This document shows positions 45,496 to 60,600 of a stretch of 64,000 nucleotides of DNA, in pieces (the stretch's first letter is position 1; each line of letters starts with the position of its first letter). The position numbers and the translations under genes were made by a program. A model generated the notes under the pieces. That model made no database searches and was not told the origin of the DNA. It saw only the letters and a program-made list of their open reading frames with translations. Source of the DNA: Marsupella aquatica (taxonomy: Eukaryota > Marchantiophyta); NCBI GenBank assembly GCA_973895155.1, contig OZ316891.1, positions 27,776,001-27,840,000 on the forward strand, in the 5' to 3' direction.

Positions 45496-48430
45496 ACACT
45501 TTTTATATACAAAGGGACCAAACAGAGTACAAATGAACAAACAAAAGAGGGCCCAAGTGGACAAAACCAATCGAAAAAGAAGTGAGCAAAAGGGAACCAC
45601 TAAACACCAAGAAAGAGGAACTAAAAGTAAGAAATGAACAATAGGGAACCCCTAAAAACCAAGAAAGAGAGAGAGACTAAAACTAACCCAAGCGAACCGA
45701 GGTCCTCATCATTCCTATCGATTGTGGCAAAAAGCTAATGGTCCACATCAAGAGTCAAAACTAGATCGGCAAGTGGGATTGGAACATCCTCAAGGGGAGC
45801 TAGCCGCTGCGGAGGCACACTAGCACCCACAGGCAAAAAGGGACTCCATCAATCATTTGACATGACTGTGGGTGACGTTGGTAAGAATGAAGGTCTCTAA
45901 TGACGAGCCCTCTTTGGCCATTAAATGGATTTCTTGGAAGTCAAGTCTGTAGAGTAGGGGGAATATATCATTCTCCTGTAGTCAACTTTAGATTCCCACC
46001 AGCTACAGTAGCTTTCCATGTTCATATATAGAAGTAATTCCCCTTTGTTTAGTAGATCCAACTTTTCTTAGTTTCTTAGTGTATATCACACTGGCATGAG
46101 TGTCCATGTTTGAATGTGTATAAAAGTGAGGATATTCAAGCCTGGCTATGTGGTCACCAGAGCCCCTAATCCCTCTTTTTCACTCGACCCCAACTTCAGT
46201 TATGGTCTAGAGGCTTTACTCTAGACCAATAGTCCCTGGAGAGTAGCTTCAGATTGTGATTATATAGTTCAATTGCAGAAGAACAAGAAGCGCCAGCCAA
46301 TGTAAACAGGGAGACAAGATCCCAAACACAAGAGACCCAATAAAAGGGAGAAAACAAGGGAACCTTCATTCTTACCAACAAAGAGAGTACAAACTGCTAA
46401 GTAGGCTTTAGTTGGTGGCTATTGTGGGGGACACTCATGAGTAGTATGAGGTGACATCTTCTTTCGCATTTCACCCCCTTTAATGACTATGATATACTTC
46501 TTTGCAAAGTGAAGTTAGGGAAATTCATCTTCAAAGCCTGAGGAGGACAATTTTATGCTCCCAAGGACCCTGGATAGAAAGCATACCGGAATGGACTGTA
46601 GCATGTTCTCTACAGAATTGGCAGTCAATCGTCATCTGTCATGGTTGTAAAAAATCTATGGACCTTCATTTTTGCCAGGGAGAGGGCATTTTATTTCCAG
46701 ATTTCCCAGGACAAAGCAGTTTATTACTGTCTTTCTCTTCTGTTATCTTCCATGAGTTGGGGTGAACTAGATGGTGAGAAGGAGAGCAATCTCCTTCCCA
46801 GAGCCATGTTGAAATACAAAAGTAAACAAGAAACATAAACTTACGCCTAGGTGTGACTATGAGCTGTTTTGGCTTCTACAAATGAGATCCATCAAATGAT
46901 GAAAATACCTAACATGTCCTACTTACAGTGCACTAGCCTGAATGCCCAAGCTTTGCTCATAAATAGACAATGAATACCATCGTGCCCGTTTGCACTTCCA
47001 CCTCCAGAGAGTTGTGCCCTAGAACCACGGTCTACAGCCTCACTTTCGACCGTAGGCCCCTACCTAGCTTTTGTTTGCCCTTTATTGGATAGATTCTTTT
47101 ACTTAGCTGCCAGTCTAGCAAGCCTATAGATTCATGGCACTTGATTTAGCCCTCTCCAATCCTTGGTTAAGGAGAGACAATGTTTTGCGGGAAGGGGTGG
47201 GAGACTATTAGCCAAAGAAGCCCTCCATGGAAGGAGATTGAAATCTTTGAATCATGGATCTTGGTTCAGAGAATTTCAATATGGACTGGTGGGAGATAAG
47301 ATCTGTTCAGTCCTTGTTGGGTGTGGCCATGTTTGTTTGAAAATCTCATCTCTTAAAGCCCTCCCTGGATATTTGATTTGTATTTTGCACTGAAATGATA
47401 ATATTTGGGCATCCAATTTGGGCAGAAGTGTGAAGCACCTGGGGAAATCTGCGGCAGCTACTAACATAGTAATAGTAAGAAAAACCATGCCTTGTTGTGG
47501 TGTCTTCCATGCCCTAGAGTTTTGTTGGTGTGCGAGTTGGCCCGTTGGGTTTGTTGACGTGTGCGGGTTTGTTGACATGTGCTTCAGCCCCTTGAGGTTG
47601 TGTTTTTTTCCTTTTCCCTGTTGGTTTTGGCGCAGTGGTTGTTGAAAATCATTGGGCACACAACTACCTCTTTCAAAAACAAAACAAAAAACCCAAATAA
47701 AAGTAAGGGCCCTCAAAATAGGTCCTTACCACACTAAATACACAAATGACACAGTTCAATGACAGGTGTAAAGTACATCTTTTTGTTTTATTCACATTTG
47801 CAAGTTAGAGACCTCAAGGACCCCTTCGTTCTTCAAAATAATTGTTGTCAGGCTTGCCTGGGGAGGGGTGCAGACTTGAAAATCTCAGTCAATCATCTAA
47901 TGCCATCTGTGAAATTGAGGGCAGCAAAGGTAAGGGCTGCCTACATGCAAGACGGCCCTAAAAGTAAGGAAAAAAAACAGGGTTGGACTCATGAAGGGCT
48001 TACTATACGCAAAGCCACAGTTGAAGGTGTTGTTCCTAGCAGATGCATCCAAAAGACTATTCCAAGGTAAGTCCATGATTAGGTCTTTGCTAGCTAGGGC
48101 CACAACGCTGTATCAGATATGAAGAATGGTCAAGTTAGGCTGTTAGGGTACTTATAATGTAGTAATGGAATCTATTGGATTTTGCCAGAATGTCAAAACT
48201 GCATGGGGCTACTCAGATTGGGCTCACCATTCAAGGAACATCCATTTACAACTGCTTGGGTCCCACTCTTTTAGGAGCTGCCCAGCCTGCCTATCTACCT
48301 CCAGAAGATAAGAGAGGAACTCCAGTGCAGGAAGAGGTTTTGTTGAAAGGCTGGTTGACGAATGAACGCTTGAACTCAGATAGTCACTTCTCGCAATGAA
48401 GATTGCTACCCCTGGGCTACCGGTGCTAGG
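45496..48430. other. Intergenic stretch with dispersed repeat fragments
   Basis: 46208-46265 resembles 62883-62940 (GAGGCTT-ACT-TAGAC, AGTCCCTGG-like block, GAGTAGCTT, GATTGTG). 46308-46362 resembles 28483-28540. Frames of up to 146 codons (minus 47276-47716) show no domain. Confidence 0.4.
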
Positions 48431-49005
48431 ACAACTTATGCAGAGCAAACTCTGCATTATTTGGATCCAAACAACACAGTTTTGGGACAAGTAATGTAGT
48501 GCAAACTCCGCATTATTTGGATCCTTGCAACATAGTACTAGGACAACTTATGAATAGAATATTGTCCTGGTTAGAGGGCATTATGAGATATAATGCCCTG
48601 AAAAATGAGGATGGTAGCTCAAGTTTTGAGGACATTATTCTCATAATGTCAGTAACTAGGAGATTAATGCACATCAAAACTTGAGTGATTTTTTGATAAC
48701 AAACAAGAATAAGTGAATCTCTAAATTGACAATCCAAGTGAAAGAACCTACAATTGGCCAAAGGCATGAAAGAAGTTAAAAACAAATTCTTTTGATTTTG
48801 ATACAAGTTATTATGTTATTTTATCTGGTAACACTATAATTGGGTTTTACCATTGCTATTTTTGTGATATTTTACATAATGCTCTCCTCCAAAGAAAGGA
48901 GAGGTTGTAAGAGAAATTAATGCACTCGAAAATACAAAGAGAAAAATCACAAACGTCTTTAGGTAGAGCAAACTCCACATTATTTGGATCCATGCAATAG
49001 GTAGC
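48431..49005. repeat. Repeated 45-55 bp segment, two tandem copies plus one 470 bp away
   Basis: GCAAACTCTGCATTATTTGG begins at about 48445, GCAAACTCCGCATTATTTGG at 48501 and GCAAACTCCACATTATTTGG at 48968, each followed by ATCC. Between copies 2 and 3 are two short perfect hairpins, GGGCATTA-TAATGCCC (48577-48599) and GACATTAT-ATAATGTC (48630-48649). Confidence 0.7.
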
Positions 49006-51684
49006 ATTCGAAATGTGAAAACATACACTCATGTTTTCAACTTATCCGCAGTGGGCAGCACATGATAAAGGGGGCATTGAATGGCGGGACCCAATTGGCA
49101 GCAACAAGTGAGTTGCTCAGTAGATAAAGACAAGTCTTAGCACCCAAGCAGAGATCGACACGTGTTAAGATGGAGCCATGGTTTGAGACAATCACGAAGT
49201 ATTCAGGGAATCTAATTGACAGCAGTCCAACACCGATTGGATTATAATAGGGAGGCATGCAAAACAAGGGCAATCTGAACAAGTCTTAATTAAAACTCAG
49301 AAAGATTCAGTGAAGAAAGTGGCCTACTCACTTCAAAGGCTACAGCTTCACACCTACAGAGAAAAGGAAGCGACAAATAATGACAATGCTTCGACAGTAT
49401 ATGGAAAATCTAAGCCCATATATCATAAACAAAGTGATACTAGCCAATTGCCACCTAAGCCCCCACACACAGTTCCAACGTAAAGTTTCTTCCTTGCAAT
49501 CTCTGAGAATCCCACAAAGCAAGGTAGGATCCACATGGCAGGACACTCCCAGGGAAGAAAAGCAACACTTGCCATGGTTTCTTTGCTCTAGACGCAGCAC
49601 AAATCAGCTGCCAGGGCTCGCTACAAACCAGGAATCTACTCTACTAGTTTATGGTGAAATGTGGGACACTTGTCCTCAGATTGACCCGTTTCCAAGCCAG
49701 AAACTCGCAGCAAGGAGAATTCCTGACCGCCCAACATTGTAATGGATCGAATTCCGGATAGAAAAGAGTAGAGGATGGCTCTGATGTGGAAAATAATTTT
49801 TGCTGCTGTGGGCCGCAGTGGAGTCAACAAAGTCATCGGCCAGAAAGGCTTTCTCCACAGGATGGAAATTGCATGTCCTCATGTTGACCCCCTAGCAATA
49901 TCGTGGCATGGGCTATACGACTGCCCAGAGGATTCCAGGGATTCGATTCTCGCAGCAGAGAAACGGTTGGAGCAGGTATAGTTGCACCTGAAGTTCAGAA
50001 AGGATTATTCTGTGACATGGGTGCGTGTCACTAGAGGGAGGGGGTAGTGAGTGTACACATGACGTCATTTGTGCTGATGCTGGACTTCCAATTTGCGCTC
50101 TGGAGAGGATCTTTGAGTGAAGACGCATGGATTGAACCACTCTGTTTCCAGTCAGCTCATATTACGACCGACAACTGAGCGATTTTCACATACACAGAAC
50201 CAATTTAAAAGTTGTTTACCAATGGGATGCAGCACATGAGATGGTAACAGTACTTCAGGCTCACAAGAACGTGTACCAGCTATATTTAGAACCACTGTAT
50301 CACCATGTTTACAAAAACCTTGGACTTTGTATGGACCGGAAATTGTTGATACGAGCTTCTCAGTGAAAATTTCTCTCTACCGTTTTTGTCTAGTGAGCTC
50401 TGGAGTCCACCATCCTGACAGTATCAGAATGCTTGAGGTCACCGGTACCGTCTTGTCCGTTGAATCTGCAGAAATTCGGAAATTATTTTTTCTGTTACAT
50501 GAAATGCAATGAAAGAACTCAAACCAATTTTAGGCGAGTTGCTCTCTCGGTTTCGCTCTTCAACTCAAATGACTTTGTTCTTAAGATGGTTGCAGTTAAT
50601 CCAGAACTTATACACCTTATGGTTTACTTTCTTAAATTTCACCGCCCTTGGATATTCTCCTGGAGATCTATGGTTGACTGACTTGTGGCGGCGGGTATTT
50701 TCCCTCCAGATTTCATTCCATGGAGGGTTTGGTTTAGGGTCACGATCACCTCACATGAGAGCCTCTGCAAGAGCTCACCGATCCACGTAATAATACTTCT
50801 ACACATTGATTTCGTATTTCTGACGGTGGTTAACATTCAATCCAGATTTCATCCACGTTTTCACTGATTCGAAGTTGATCATTCAATGTGGGATGGTGGA
50901 AGTATATGAGAAAATCATAAGATTCTACTTTGTGCATGATGTCAGCTCATTACTGCCCTAAACACTCAACCCGAGTTATAGCAACGCTATTCTCGGTGGT
51001 TCCTCTTCAGATTAACGGACACCCAAATGAATCTAGTATGAGAACAACCAGTCTTAGCAACACGGAAAAAGCTTCCTCGGTCAATTCTCAAGTTTTTTGA
51101 ATAAAAAATAATAGTTCTGCACTTTCTGCTCGACGACTCAATTCTAAGGATTCCACCTTTCAGGGCAATCCAGATGAGCTACACGCTACATAACAATCTA
51201 CGTTTTAATGAATCCCGTTTCAGGAACCAGGAAGAGTTCTCTAACTTCTCTTCCTCCATAAAAGAGTGGCCACTTGGTTGATCTTGCAGGACTACATCTT
51301 GGGGGACTTAAAATGTGTGCAGTATGTCCTGGCATGGGGTGGCAAGGCGATCCGATTTACCCTTCTGGGAAAGAAAGGGAAGGAGCTTCTCGTGTCATGG
51401 ATAGTTTTCTTCCAAAGAGCTGATCACCATCAGAAAAGGCTCCTGGATCTCGAAAACAAGGTCTAATCCGTGGGCCATTCAATGATCAATTCCTTTCATC
51501 AGCTCCTTCTTGTCAGCTCTTCTTCCTCAATAAAATAGGCGATAGATTCTTATTCTTTGGATGTTAAATGCTTCCTTTTCATGTTACCTTTGGGGTTTAA
51601 TAATCGCGGTAGACCCGTCTGCAATTCTACAAATAAATCCAGTATGGAGAGTGGAAGTCACACATGTAAATGACAACAGTCGAG
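49006..51684. other. Intergenic stretch beyond the WDR6 gene, no gene recognised
   Basis: Frames such as plus 49380-49742 and 49775-49981 have no domain or splice-supported continuation that I can identify. The right edge contains the 3' flank of the WDR6 gene, whose stop codon is at 51685-51687. Confidence 0.4.
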
Positions 51685-54600
51685 CTAGCTTCGAAGCTGC
51701 TGGCAAGATAAGGAGCTGCTGTCGAACTTGATCACTTGCAAGCCTCTTCCCGCCACTGCAATTTGATAGAGTCCTCTGCAAGAAGAACACCACAGAAGCA
51801 AATGAGCCACTTGGCCTGGTGGTTTTGGGCCCTACGAGGTGAGAACTTACCTAGGTTTCAGGCCACCTGAGCATATGACCTTCCAAAGTTAGTTAAAACT
51901 ACCCATAGAAAGACGAGTGAACCGATTGTGAGCAGCTTATTCTAGTACATGGGTGGCGTCGTACCAACAAAGCCTTCAAAAATCCAAGTCATCCGTGAAA
52001 CCAAACTTTCCACAAGAAAGAGCATGGATGTGTTGTTAACATCATTCTAGACTTCCTGACCATAGATATGGTTGAACAATACACGTACCCACGAGAATGC
52101 TGGACATGCAAGGACGCAGGCTCTGGGACATCTATTACACAAGTCACGCACTCCACAAGAGGAGCTGTTGGATGTCTTGACTCATCTCCGTTACATGAAT
52201 CAGGTTGTAGCTCAGAGCAAGCAGCATCAGCGTTTATTCTCCAGCATCTGAGGCGTTGATCTAGGCCTGTGCTAAAGGCCCAGAGCCCATCAGTCCAAAC
52301 ACCTGCCCATACAGCAAACACGGAAATAATTATGCATTAATCAGCCAACGCCCGTCAAACAGTCTAAAATGTCACTATTCCGGGATTTTCTAGCCCTTCC
52401 ACTTGCGAGAGATCGATGGCGGCCTGCCATGCTGAATTCACTAAATTAGGACTTGTCACTACAAATTTACCTTTTATCGATGAATTGTGGGCACACGGGA
52501 CTGAACTTTGGCTGAGGCAGCGTAATACTGGTGGCGTCGGTGCAGAAGTACTGCTTTCCGCTTTCGATCTCTCTGGATTCCCGAAATCTGCACCCAAGTT
52601 TGGTAAAACGATAACGTTCATGATGCTCAATTCCAGTAAAAATGTTCTAGTACAGACAGTGGTGTCGGACTGTCACGGATTTAGCTTCTTGGTCCTAAGA
52701 GTCTGTGTCCCAGTTATGCATATTCGATGAAACCATCCAGCAGGCATGCAAGGTTTCAATAAACCAATGGATTACCCACATGGGCTCAACGTAGGTATCT
52801 TCTAAATCTGTTTCAGTGAATGTTTAAATTGTTTTCGCACTGTGGCATCCAAATACCTGGCACCTATTATTTCTGATGTGACACTCCTATGCAGATCCAG
52901 CGTACTCAAATGTCGACACTTTTACCTGACGGACACAAGCTGAAGCCAAACCTGTGATGCAGGGAGAGAATGAATTTTGCGTGTTACCAGCAGAAAGGTT
53001 TACTGAGAGCGTAAATGCTGCCATGTGCAATGCCTGGTCGTCTCCTCCACTAATCACCACATATACCATCTCGTTGGAAGCAGAGTTTCCACGTCTCTGT
53101 ATTCGTCCAACTGTCAAACAGTTAATGCCAGATTGATGCGCTGCGATCAGTTCTTGAATAGGATTCAGCCTCAAAGTCGGCTTTATGATCGCCGAGGATC
53201 CTTTCGAAGTTTCAAAAGGTGAAAACTTAGGATCTCCGTTTGCTTCAGGCGTAAGGGATGCCCTTGCATTTTCTTCAAATGGAGTTTTATTTTCAACTCC
53301 AGACACAAAAACTGGCCCCAGAGAGTTCAACCCGGGTGTCGTCTCATTTCCAACAGATTTCGCAACTTTTATCTTTGAACTGAGAGATGCACTTCTAGGT
53401 TGGTCGCCAATTTTCTTCCGACGTCTGCCACCCTGACTACCACGCCCTGTCAATGGCCGCAATGGGGGAACGAGGGCGCTGGTGATGTTAAGGCCATAGG
53501 CATTGCAATGCTCATGTACCAGGTTTGTAACATCCCACATGGCAATATTCCCATTAGCTGCTCCCGTTATAACAATGTACACATCACGATCACCTGTTGA
53601 CAAGGAATACCAGAATCCAATTTGAAAACGACATAAGTTCACAAACAAGGACTGAGAATGAAGCAAACAACTGATTCAAGAGTATTTACATAGTGCTAAA
53701 AGTGAGGAACAGGTTCTCCTCGGAGATCGCAGCAGCAGCTGAAGATCTGTCTGACTTCGGCAATCTACAAAGATGCGACAAGACCCACAACAAAGCGAAC
53801 CATTCATGTGGGCATTAAAGATAAAATGGACGAGGAAGAGATTGGTCGTGTAACATGCTGTGCTTGCTTGGTGAGGTTTTTCTACCTGACCCACAGCTGG
53901 AAAATGGAGCAATGAAGTGTTCAATGGCCAGCACTATGGCACTTTCATGTTCCAGAACAGCCAACTCAATCCTGCATAGCCAACCCACATTACAGGACAA
54001 TTTACTAAAAATCGATCTTGTAGAGAGGAGTGATGGAGGACTGGTTGATGTTGGTTTAAAGCTACTTCATATATGACTCTCTGATTCTTTGAAAGGTTCG
54101 TCATGCAACAGGTATACTATCCTTTGAACCAGATACTCTCCCAGAATATCCTATGAATGGATGGTCCAATGTGTTCTATCTCTGGCAAAGATCTGATTGT
54201 GCTACCTCTAGGCATCAGGGATAATGCTCCTATGTGGACCAGAAGTTGGGATTTGAGCATTGGTTTGTTGTTCATGCCAGATAGATATTCTGGCCAGGTA
54301 ACTGGTTCCAATGACTGTACACCTACATGAGTGACGAACCTTTCCAAACCCAAAATTCCTACTAGCAAGACATACTTGGAGGATGAGAAAACTGTGTTTA
54401 TCAATATTTCAACGGAAAAATAGCGACTACACAGTGATATATGTCTGGAAGAGTAGAGTACCAAGAGCGTTGGGTCACATGAAAAGCAAAAAGGTGTAAA
54501 GTGGCATTTGAGCTTGCCGTTGCTACAAACGAAACCAATGCCCTGCAAAATTGCAAAAGTGGGGTCATCAACAATAACGTTGTGACCTTTTTGACCTGCC

Positions 54601-57600
54601 AGTGAAAAACTAGAGCTCAAACATGACATTGATTGAAAGGGAAAGTCAGATAAGAGTGGAACTGAATTTGTTCCTTAACAACCTTCAAAGACTACAAATA
54701 AATTTACCCCGTCTTCGTGCATCTTGTTCCAAAAGCAGTTAAAGCAAGATAACGTTGATCATCGTCAACATCATTAGGCCAGCTGGCAGACGACTCTTCC
54801 TTCTTCCCATGTTCAGAATTTTCCTCCTCGGTCCTGAGAAACTCCTGCTTGTCATCAAGCTCACTCCCTAAGGCACGTTTCTTCTCTTCGTCTGTTGCCC
54901 TCTTCGCTACAGATGGATGAGGTCGCTCAGGAATGTGTGTACTGAGCCACTGAGAGGTGGGTGCCCTATGTCGGGGCAAGAGCGCGTCTTGTGCTGAGGA
55001 AGTTGAAAGCTCTGCAACACTTCCACAAAAATCTTCTGATAACGCATCAGCCTTACCTTCAGGAAGCCAGTGAAGAAGCCAACAAGTTAAGACTTCTTTT
55101 GCTCCTGCTGAAAAGAGGAGCCCTCTATCCCCCACGCTTCCACCGCTGTTTCCAAATAATATTGCTTTCTCTTCTGGTGAGTCCGCAGCACTAGAATTTT
55201 CTACCTCACCAGTAAAAACCGGGTGTACTTCAGCAACAAGAGCCAAGGCTCTCACGGCTGAACCTCCAATATGATCTCCAAGCACTGCAGTGGGGTCCAC
55301 CCGCTCACCAGTCTCCTCAGTCTCCTCAGTATACCTGTAAAGAAAGATAACAGACCGATCTATTACCGTAAATTGATATTTGGTTTCCCGGTCACAGAGT
55401 CCAGAAAGACGGGCTTAATTTCAAGTGATTCGTTTTTCCGTTTTATAATTTCAAGATTTACTCTACCCAAGTTCCACCTATTTAAACACTACTTATTTCA
55501 TCCTGAATTACTTTCAACTAAGCTTTGTGACACTATTTTACATCCATAAATTGAAGAGGGATAAATAAGTAAATAATACCTAAGTATAATGTATGACTCC
55601 TTTCACATTGCAATGGCAACCGTTAATTGTGGGATGATTCGCGCAATGGTTGTGAATTGAGCTCCTGATCAACTTTTACTGTTCTTGAGCAAGGGAAAAG
55701 AATGATATAGAGGGTGGTACCTCGAAAATAGTACTGTTCCGTCTTCTGAACCAGAAGCTATCCAGCTGATTGGGTTGGACCATTCGTGGCCTAAAGAGTC
55801 AAATGCACTACGAAGAAAAAGGACGGAGGATATTTCCTTCCCATGGAACTGGCCCCGCAGAGATTGAATTGACTTCTTGGGAGTTGTATTTGAGAAAGTA
55901 TTCTTTTCACAGGCTGAAACTCCGCCACCTCCTACAACAGTAACCCAGTTTCGCTGAATCTGCACTACTTGGTCCTGACGAGCTCGAACACAGAAGGATT
56001 ATTACCGGACACTATACTTAAAAGTCAGATAAAGTTAAAAGCATCTCAGATACTTCTCCAAATGGACTATAATTATTCGAAACAGAAGTAGCCATTTGTG
56101 AAATTCTGAGAAGTTTTTCTACTGTGATTTCTTCGTAGGCACTTATTGTACTTGCGTTAAATTGAACCGACTTAAAATCCTCCGAGCCCAAAACTATAGG
56201 ATGAATACAAAGCGTATACATCTGATAAGAGGTGAACCATATACAAACAAAGACCGCAACCTATGATGAGATGAAATAATCAATGTGATGTAATTTCGTC
56301 TTTTCATGGGGCGTGGAAATAGATTAGGCAGAGCAATCTTAGTAAGCACCTTACCTTGACAAATACAAAAGAGTACTGTAGCTCAGGGAGATGGCCAACG
56401 AGAATTGAGTGTGGCCTTCTCCACCCTCCACAGATCACACGCATGACCTGCAGAGTACACACTTTAGTAGATCCTTACCAAGTTCATCACTTGCCACTTG
56501 CAAATTGATGCCATTAATTCTACTGAAATCACTCTACATTTGGGTCTTCACAAAACACTTCCCTTGGTATAAACAAACACTTCACTTGCAACATCTGGTA
56601 GCTTGTATTCCACAAGATTATGATACCAATCGAAGATGATCCTAACCAACTTGTTCATCTTGACTACACTAATACTCCAACGGTGCAAAGATTGCTTATT
56701 CAAATTGGACAGTACTCCTACCTCACACTGATGAGTGAGGTCCCACAAGAGAAAATCACTACCAGTAAAACCAGCTGCAATCCTCCGCCTCTCCCCATTC
56801 TGTGAAGTCAAACCCTTACTGGTCTCCACAGACTCAACAATTGAAAGTGCTACCACTTTTTCAATACCTGTACAAGAAAGATTCTGGAAAGCTTGTGGCA
56901 CTGCAGCTGTCAAGCGCTGATCCAGAAGAAACTTACAAATACATCCATCACTGCCAGTCTGCACAACAACAATCTCCTGTTAGGTCATGCCAAAAGCGTT
57001 GACTTCACGTCCATATAAAGCCTCCGAGATTTTTACAATGTACTCCGACCTCTCGACAGCGGTGTCAGTCGTTTTGTTTCCAAAACGATTCAAGGAGCTA
57101 GAATTAAGTACTAGAAGAGACATTCAGAAAGACCTTCAAAGGTTCAATCAAGTAAGTTTAAATGCACTAACCGATATAATCTTAGCCTGCTGACCAAGTT
57201 TGAATGGCAAAACAGAAACACTTGCAATGGCTGAGATGCCATGTGCACCTTTGAAGACAGCAACAACTGGCAATTGTAGAAAAGCTTCCGTTTCAGAGTT
57301 CACTGCGACTTTCGTATCATCCACTGTCCTTCGATATAAATTTTTAGGTAATGAAAAGGCTGCTAGATCTCCCCGCTTGTCCCCACAAACAAGAAGCTGA
57401 AAGGAAAAAGGATACAAATCAGGAAATTAAAGATTCAGGTGAACAACATACCGAATGAGAAATTGCGCAGTGACAAATTGAATTTGGAATTCAGCAAGCA
57501 TATATACTTGAAACTACAGTCATGAAAGTAGCTCACACGAAGGGCTTGAATAGAGCAACAACGAATTTTTGTGACCAAAAAAATCAGAATACGTGAACCA

Positions 57601-60600
57601 CATAGATACCTGCATCTCTGGGCACACATCAATGCACAAGACCCGTGCATGAGAGCCTCTACCAAAAGCTATCAAATCTGCAGTATATTTATCAGATTCT
57701 TCTTTGTCGCTGCTGCAGCTGGTTAGACCTGTGCAGCTTGAGACGAAAGAACGATTCACCGTGCTTCTATCATCTGCTTCTCTGTCTGATATATGCCACA
57801 TGCGCCAAGTCCCTCTTGGATCTGTTGTAAATACATATCTGTTACGTCAAGTACACGCCACCAAGTTACACGTGCCACGTTCAGATCTCGAAGTCACGAG
57901 TTGGAAATGACAAGATTACAGGCAGGTACTTCATTCACAAGTGATGTTTCCTGACGACATGAATAACCAGGTTCTTTGACAAACATTTTGCTAGACACAA
58001 GCAGAAGCCATATTGAACAGTTTTCTAAAACTAAAGATACAAGGAGTAAAGAGAACCAGGTGCTTCATTGACTCACCTTCCTCCCAATGATTTACATAAA
58101 TAAACTCCCAACAGTTGTCGCTCCTTTTCAGCGACCCAAGTGTAACACCACTCACAATGCCATTGTTCTGCTGTCCTCCGTACTTGCAGCACACTCACGA
58201 TTCCTTTCCCAGTTCCGACGACTACCGTGTCGACATTTGGAAAATCATCCCGCCCAGAAAAACTATCTCTTACCACCCCTTGAACTAGGACATCCATGCA
58301 CACGATAGGACCTTCGAGGTTATCCTTAAGAAGAGTCCAGGAAGCTTCTTTGCTGCTTTTCAAGTAAACATTGTACAGAGCACCTTGGTTGGTAGAGACA
58401 TAGAATGACCATGGGCTACTCAGGGCCACACACCGCACATATTCGCTCTTGCTGCATCCTTGCAAAGAAGTACAAAAACATTACTCAATTTTTGACAGAA
58501 ATCGGAAAAAACCAAAACACACCAACCAAAGTGACAATTCTACCTGAGCATCAATTCATTGCTATTTGGAAAAGGAACAGGATTTAAGGGAAGAAAACTG
58601 GAGCATCGTAAATAATGGAAATAACCGTTAGGGAAGAATCCGTAAAGCAATTTCTCTTGTACTGCATGAAGACATTTTTAATTGAAGTTCACAACTGTAT
58701 CATAAGCTAAGGTACTGTTGACAAACAATTAATTTTGACGAGCGCCTAAACTTTTGCTTTCTATCTCTTTATAAAATTCCTTTTTTTTTGGCCAATCCAG
58801 CCAATGTATGACATGCTGAGCACACTCTTGAAGTTTCTGAAGGTCTTCTCAACTTTGTCAATTCCTGTGAAGAGCTTTTGTTTGGGAGCACCAAACTAGG
58901 CTGTAACCTTAGTCTGATTTCTTAATCACTTAATCTATTAAATTTTCACAAAGATAGCAAAACAGCGCTCGTGTAAACTTTACCTGTCCATGAAACCCGA
59001 TGGTCCTTCACTGGCACCATTCAACCATGGAGGGCTGATGCTGAAAGATAGCGATTCCATGCTTTGGATTGACGGGTCGATATCTTGGTCTGTTTCACAA
59101 CCAGTCGCCCTTGGAACCCATTTGTCCAGCGACTGGACTTTGATTGATGAATCGGCACCAGCTGTGATTAGACTATTCAACTCAGGATCATAGACACAAC
59201 GCCATATTCCTCGACCACTGCACATAATGAGTCCTCTTAGTCAATACCTTATAACAGAGGGCATTCGTAGAGAAATAATCGTGAGGGTAGGAATGACACG
59301 AAATACAGTCAGGATTACTCAGAGAAGCAACACTTGCGGGCCAGAAAGTTGCGACTTTCTGGGATACTTTTTGGCTCAATCTGATCTGGTATGAATAGGT
59401 AGGCTTACATGTGCCCCTTCAATGTTGCCAAATGCTTTCCCTCTGCTGCTGTCCAAACACGGCATGTACAATCTTCACTAGCTGTAATTAATAGCTAGGC
59501 CCGCACCTCACACAGCCATGACCTGAATTAGCTAGCAATAGAAAGCAAAAACATACCTGCATTCAGGAGCAAAGACAAATGGCAGACAGAAACGACCAAT
59601 GGCTCACCTGTTCACCAACATAGCAGTCCCAGAGACGTGATCCATGCCCATAAAGGACAGGCCCAGCCTCCACTCCCTCCAGCCACTGATCATCTCCTGT
59701 TGTGGACTTATTGGCGCACCAGACTCGTGCACTGCAATTACAGGGAGATGCATCAAAGACCAGACTCTGGAAGTGAAACACAGTGAGATACGCGGTGATC
59801 ATATCGACTGTAGTTCATACGCAGAATCACTGAAAACGACCCAAAAACAAAGCTCGTTTATAACGCTTGAGAGACCACAAAGAACTTGAGACCCTTAGTT
59901 TCATAAGGACTTACAAACCTGCGATCATCTGACACAGATACCAGTGACAATCCATCAGATGACCAGGTGAGGCGATGTATAGATCCCTCATGACCGAGAA
60001 GTCGTTGCAGAGGATGCACACCCTTTTCGAGAACCACAAACTCGGAAGGAGAGTCAACTACTACATCTTGGGTTATGTTTTCTCCTTTCTCATGCTCAAC
60101 GAAATTGTCACTATGTCCCAACTCTGTCAAAACCTTTAACAAATTTCTGACTGCGGATAGGTTGGATCCCAGCTTCCATACAATAACCTGTACAGCAGTA
60201 ATCACACACTGAGGTTATTGAGGTAGCAGAAATAACATTAGAGGAAATGGCTCACCAGATCACAGCAAGTAAGCCATCCAATCACAGAAATCCCGTGTGG
60301 CCTCACATTAATGCTCAAAATTCTGAACAAGATGCAGATAGATATAGTACACAACTAACCCATTACCTCGTTGAAGATAGTCCCAGCAGCAGCATGTAAT
60401 GCTTGAAGTGAATCACCCCACAACCTCATGGAATACAGTAAACATCTCTCTGCCAGAAAGAGCTACAGTCAGTAACTACGATCTGCTTAATTCGTGGAAG
60501 CGAAATTTCCATACAATCTGATTCTCTTTGTTGAAAATTAGCGCGTTCTATTTATGAGCACACACGCAAACCAGAAGAGGGCGATGAAGATCAAATCATC

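Noticed and set aside
47276-47716. 146-codon minus-strand frame
   Set aside because: No recognisable domain and mixed composition; likely chance.
55980-56221. Minus-strand frame between WDR6 exons 13 and 14
   Set aside because: Including it breaks the phase-0 join of exons 13 and 14, and its sequence does not resemble the family at this point.
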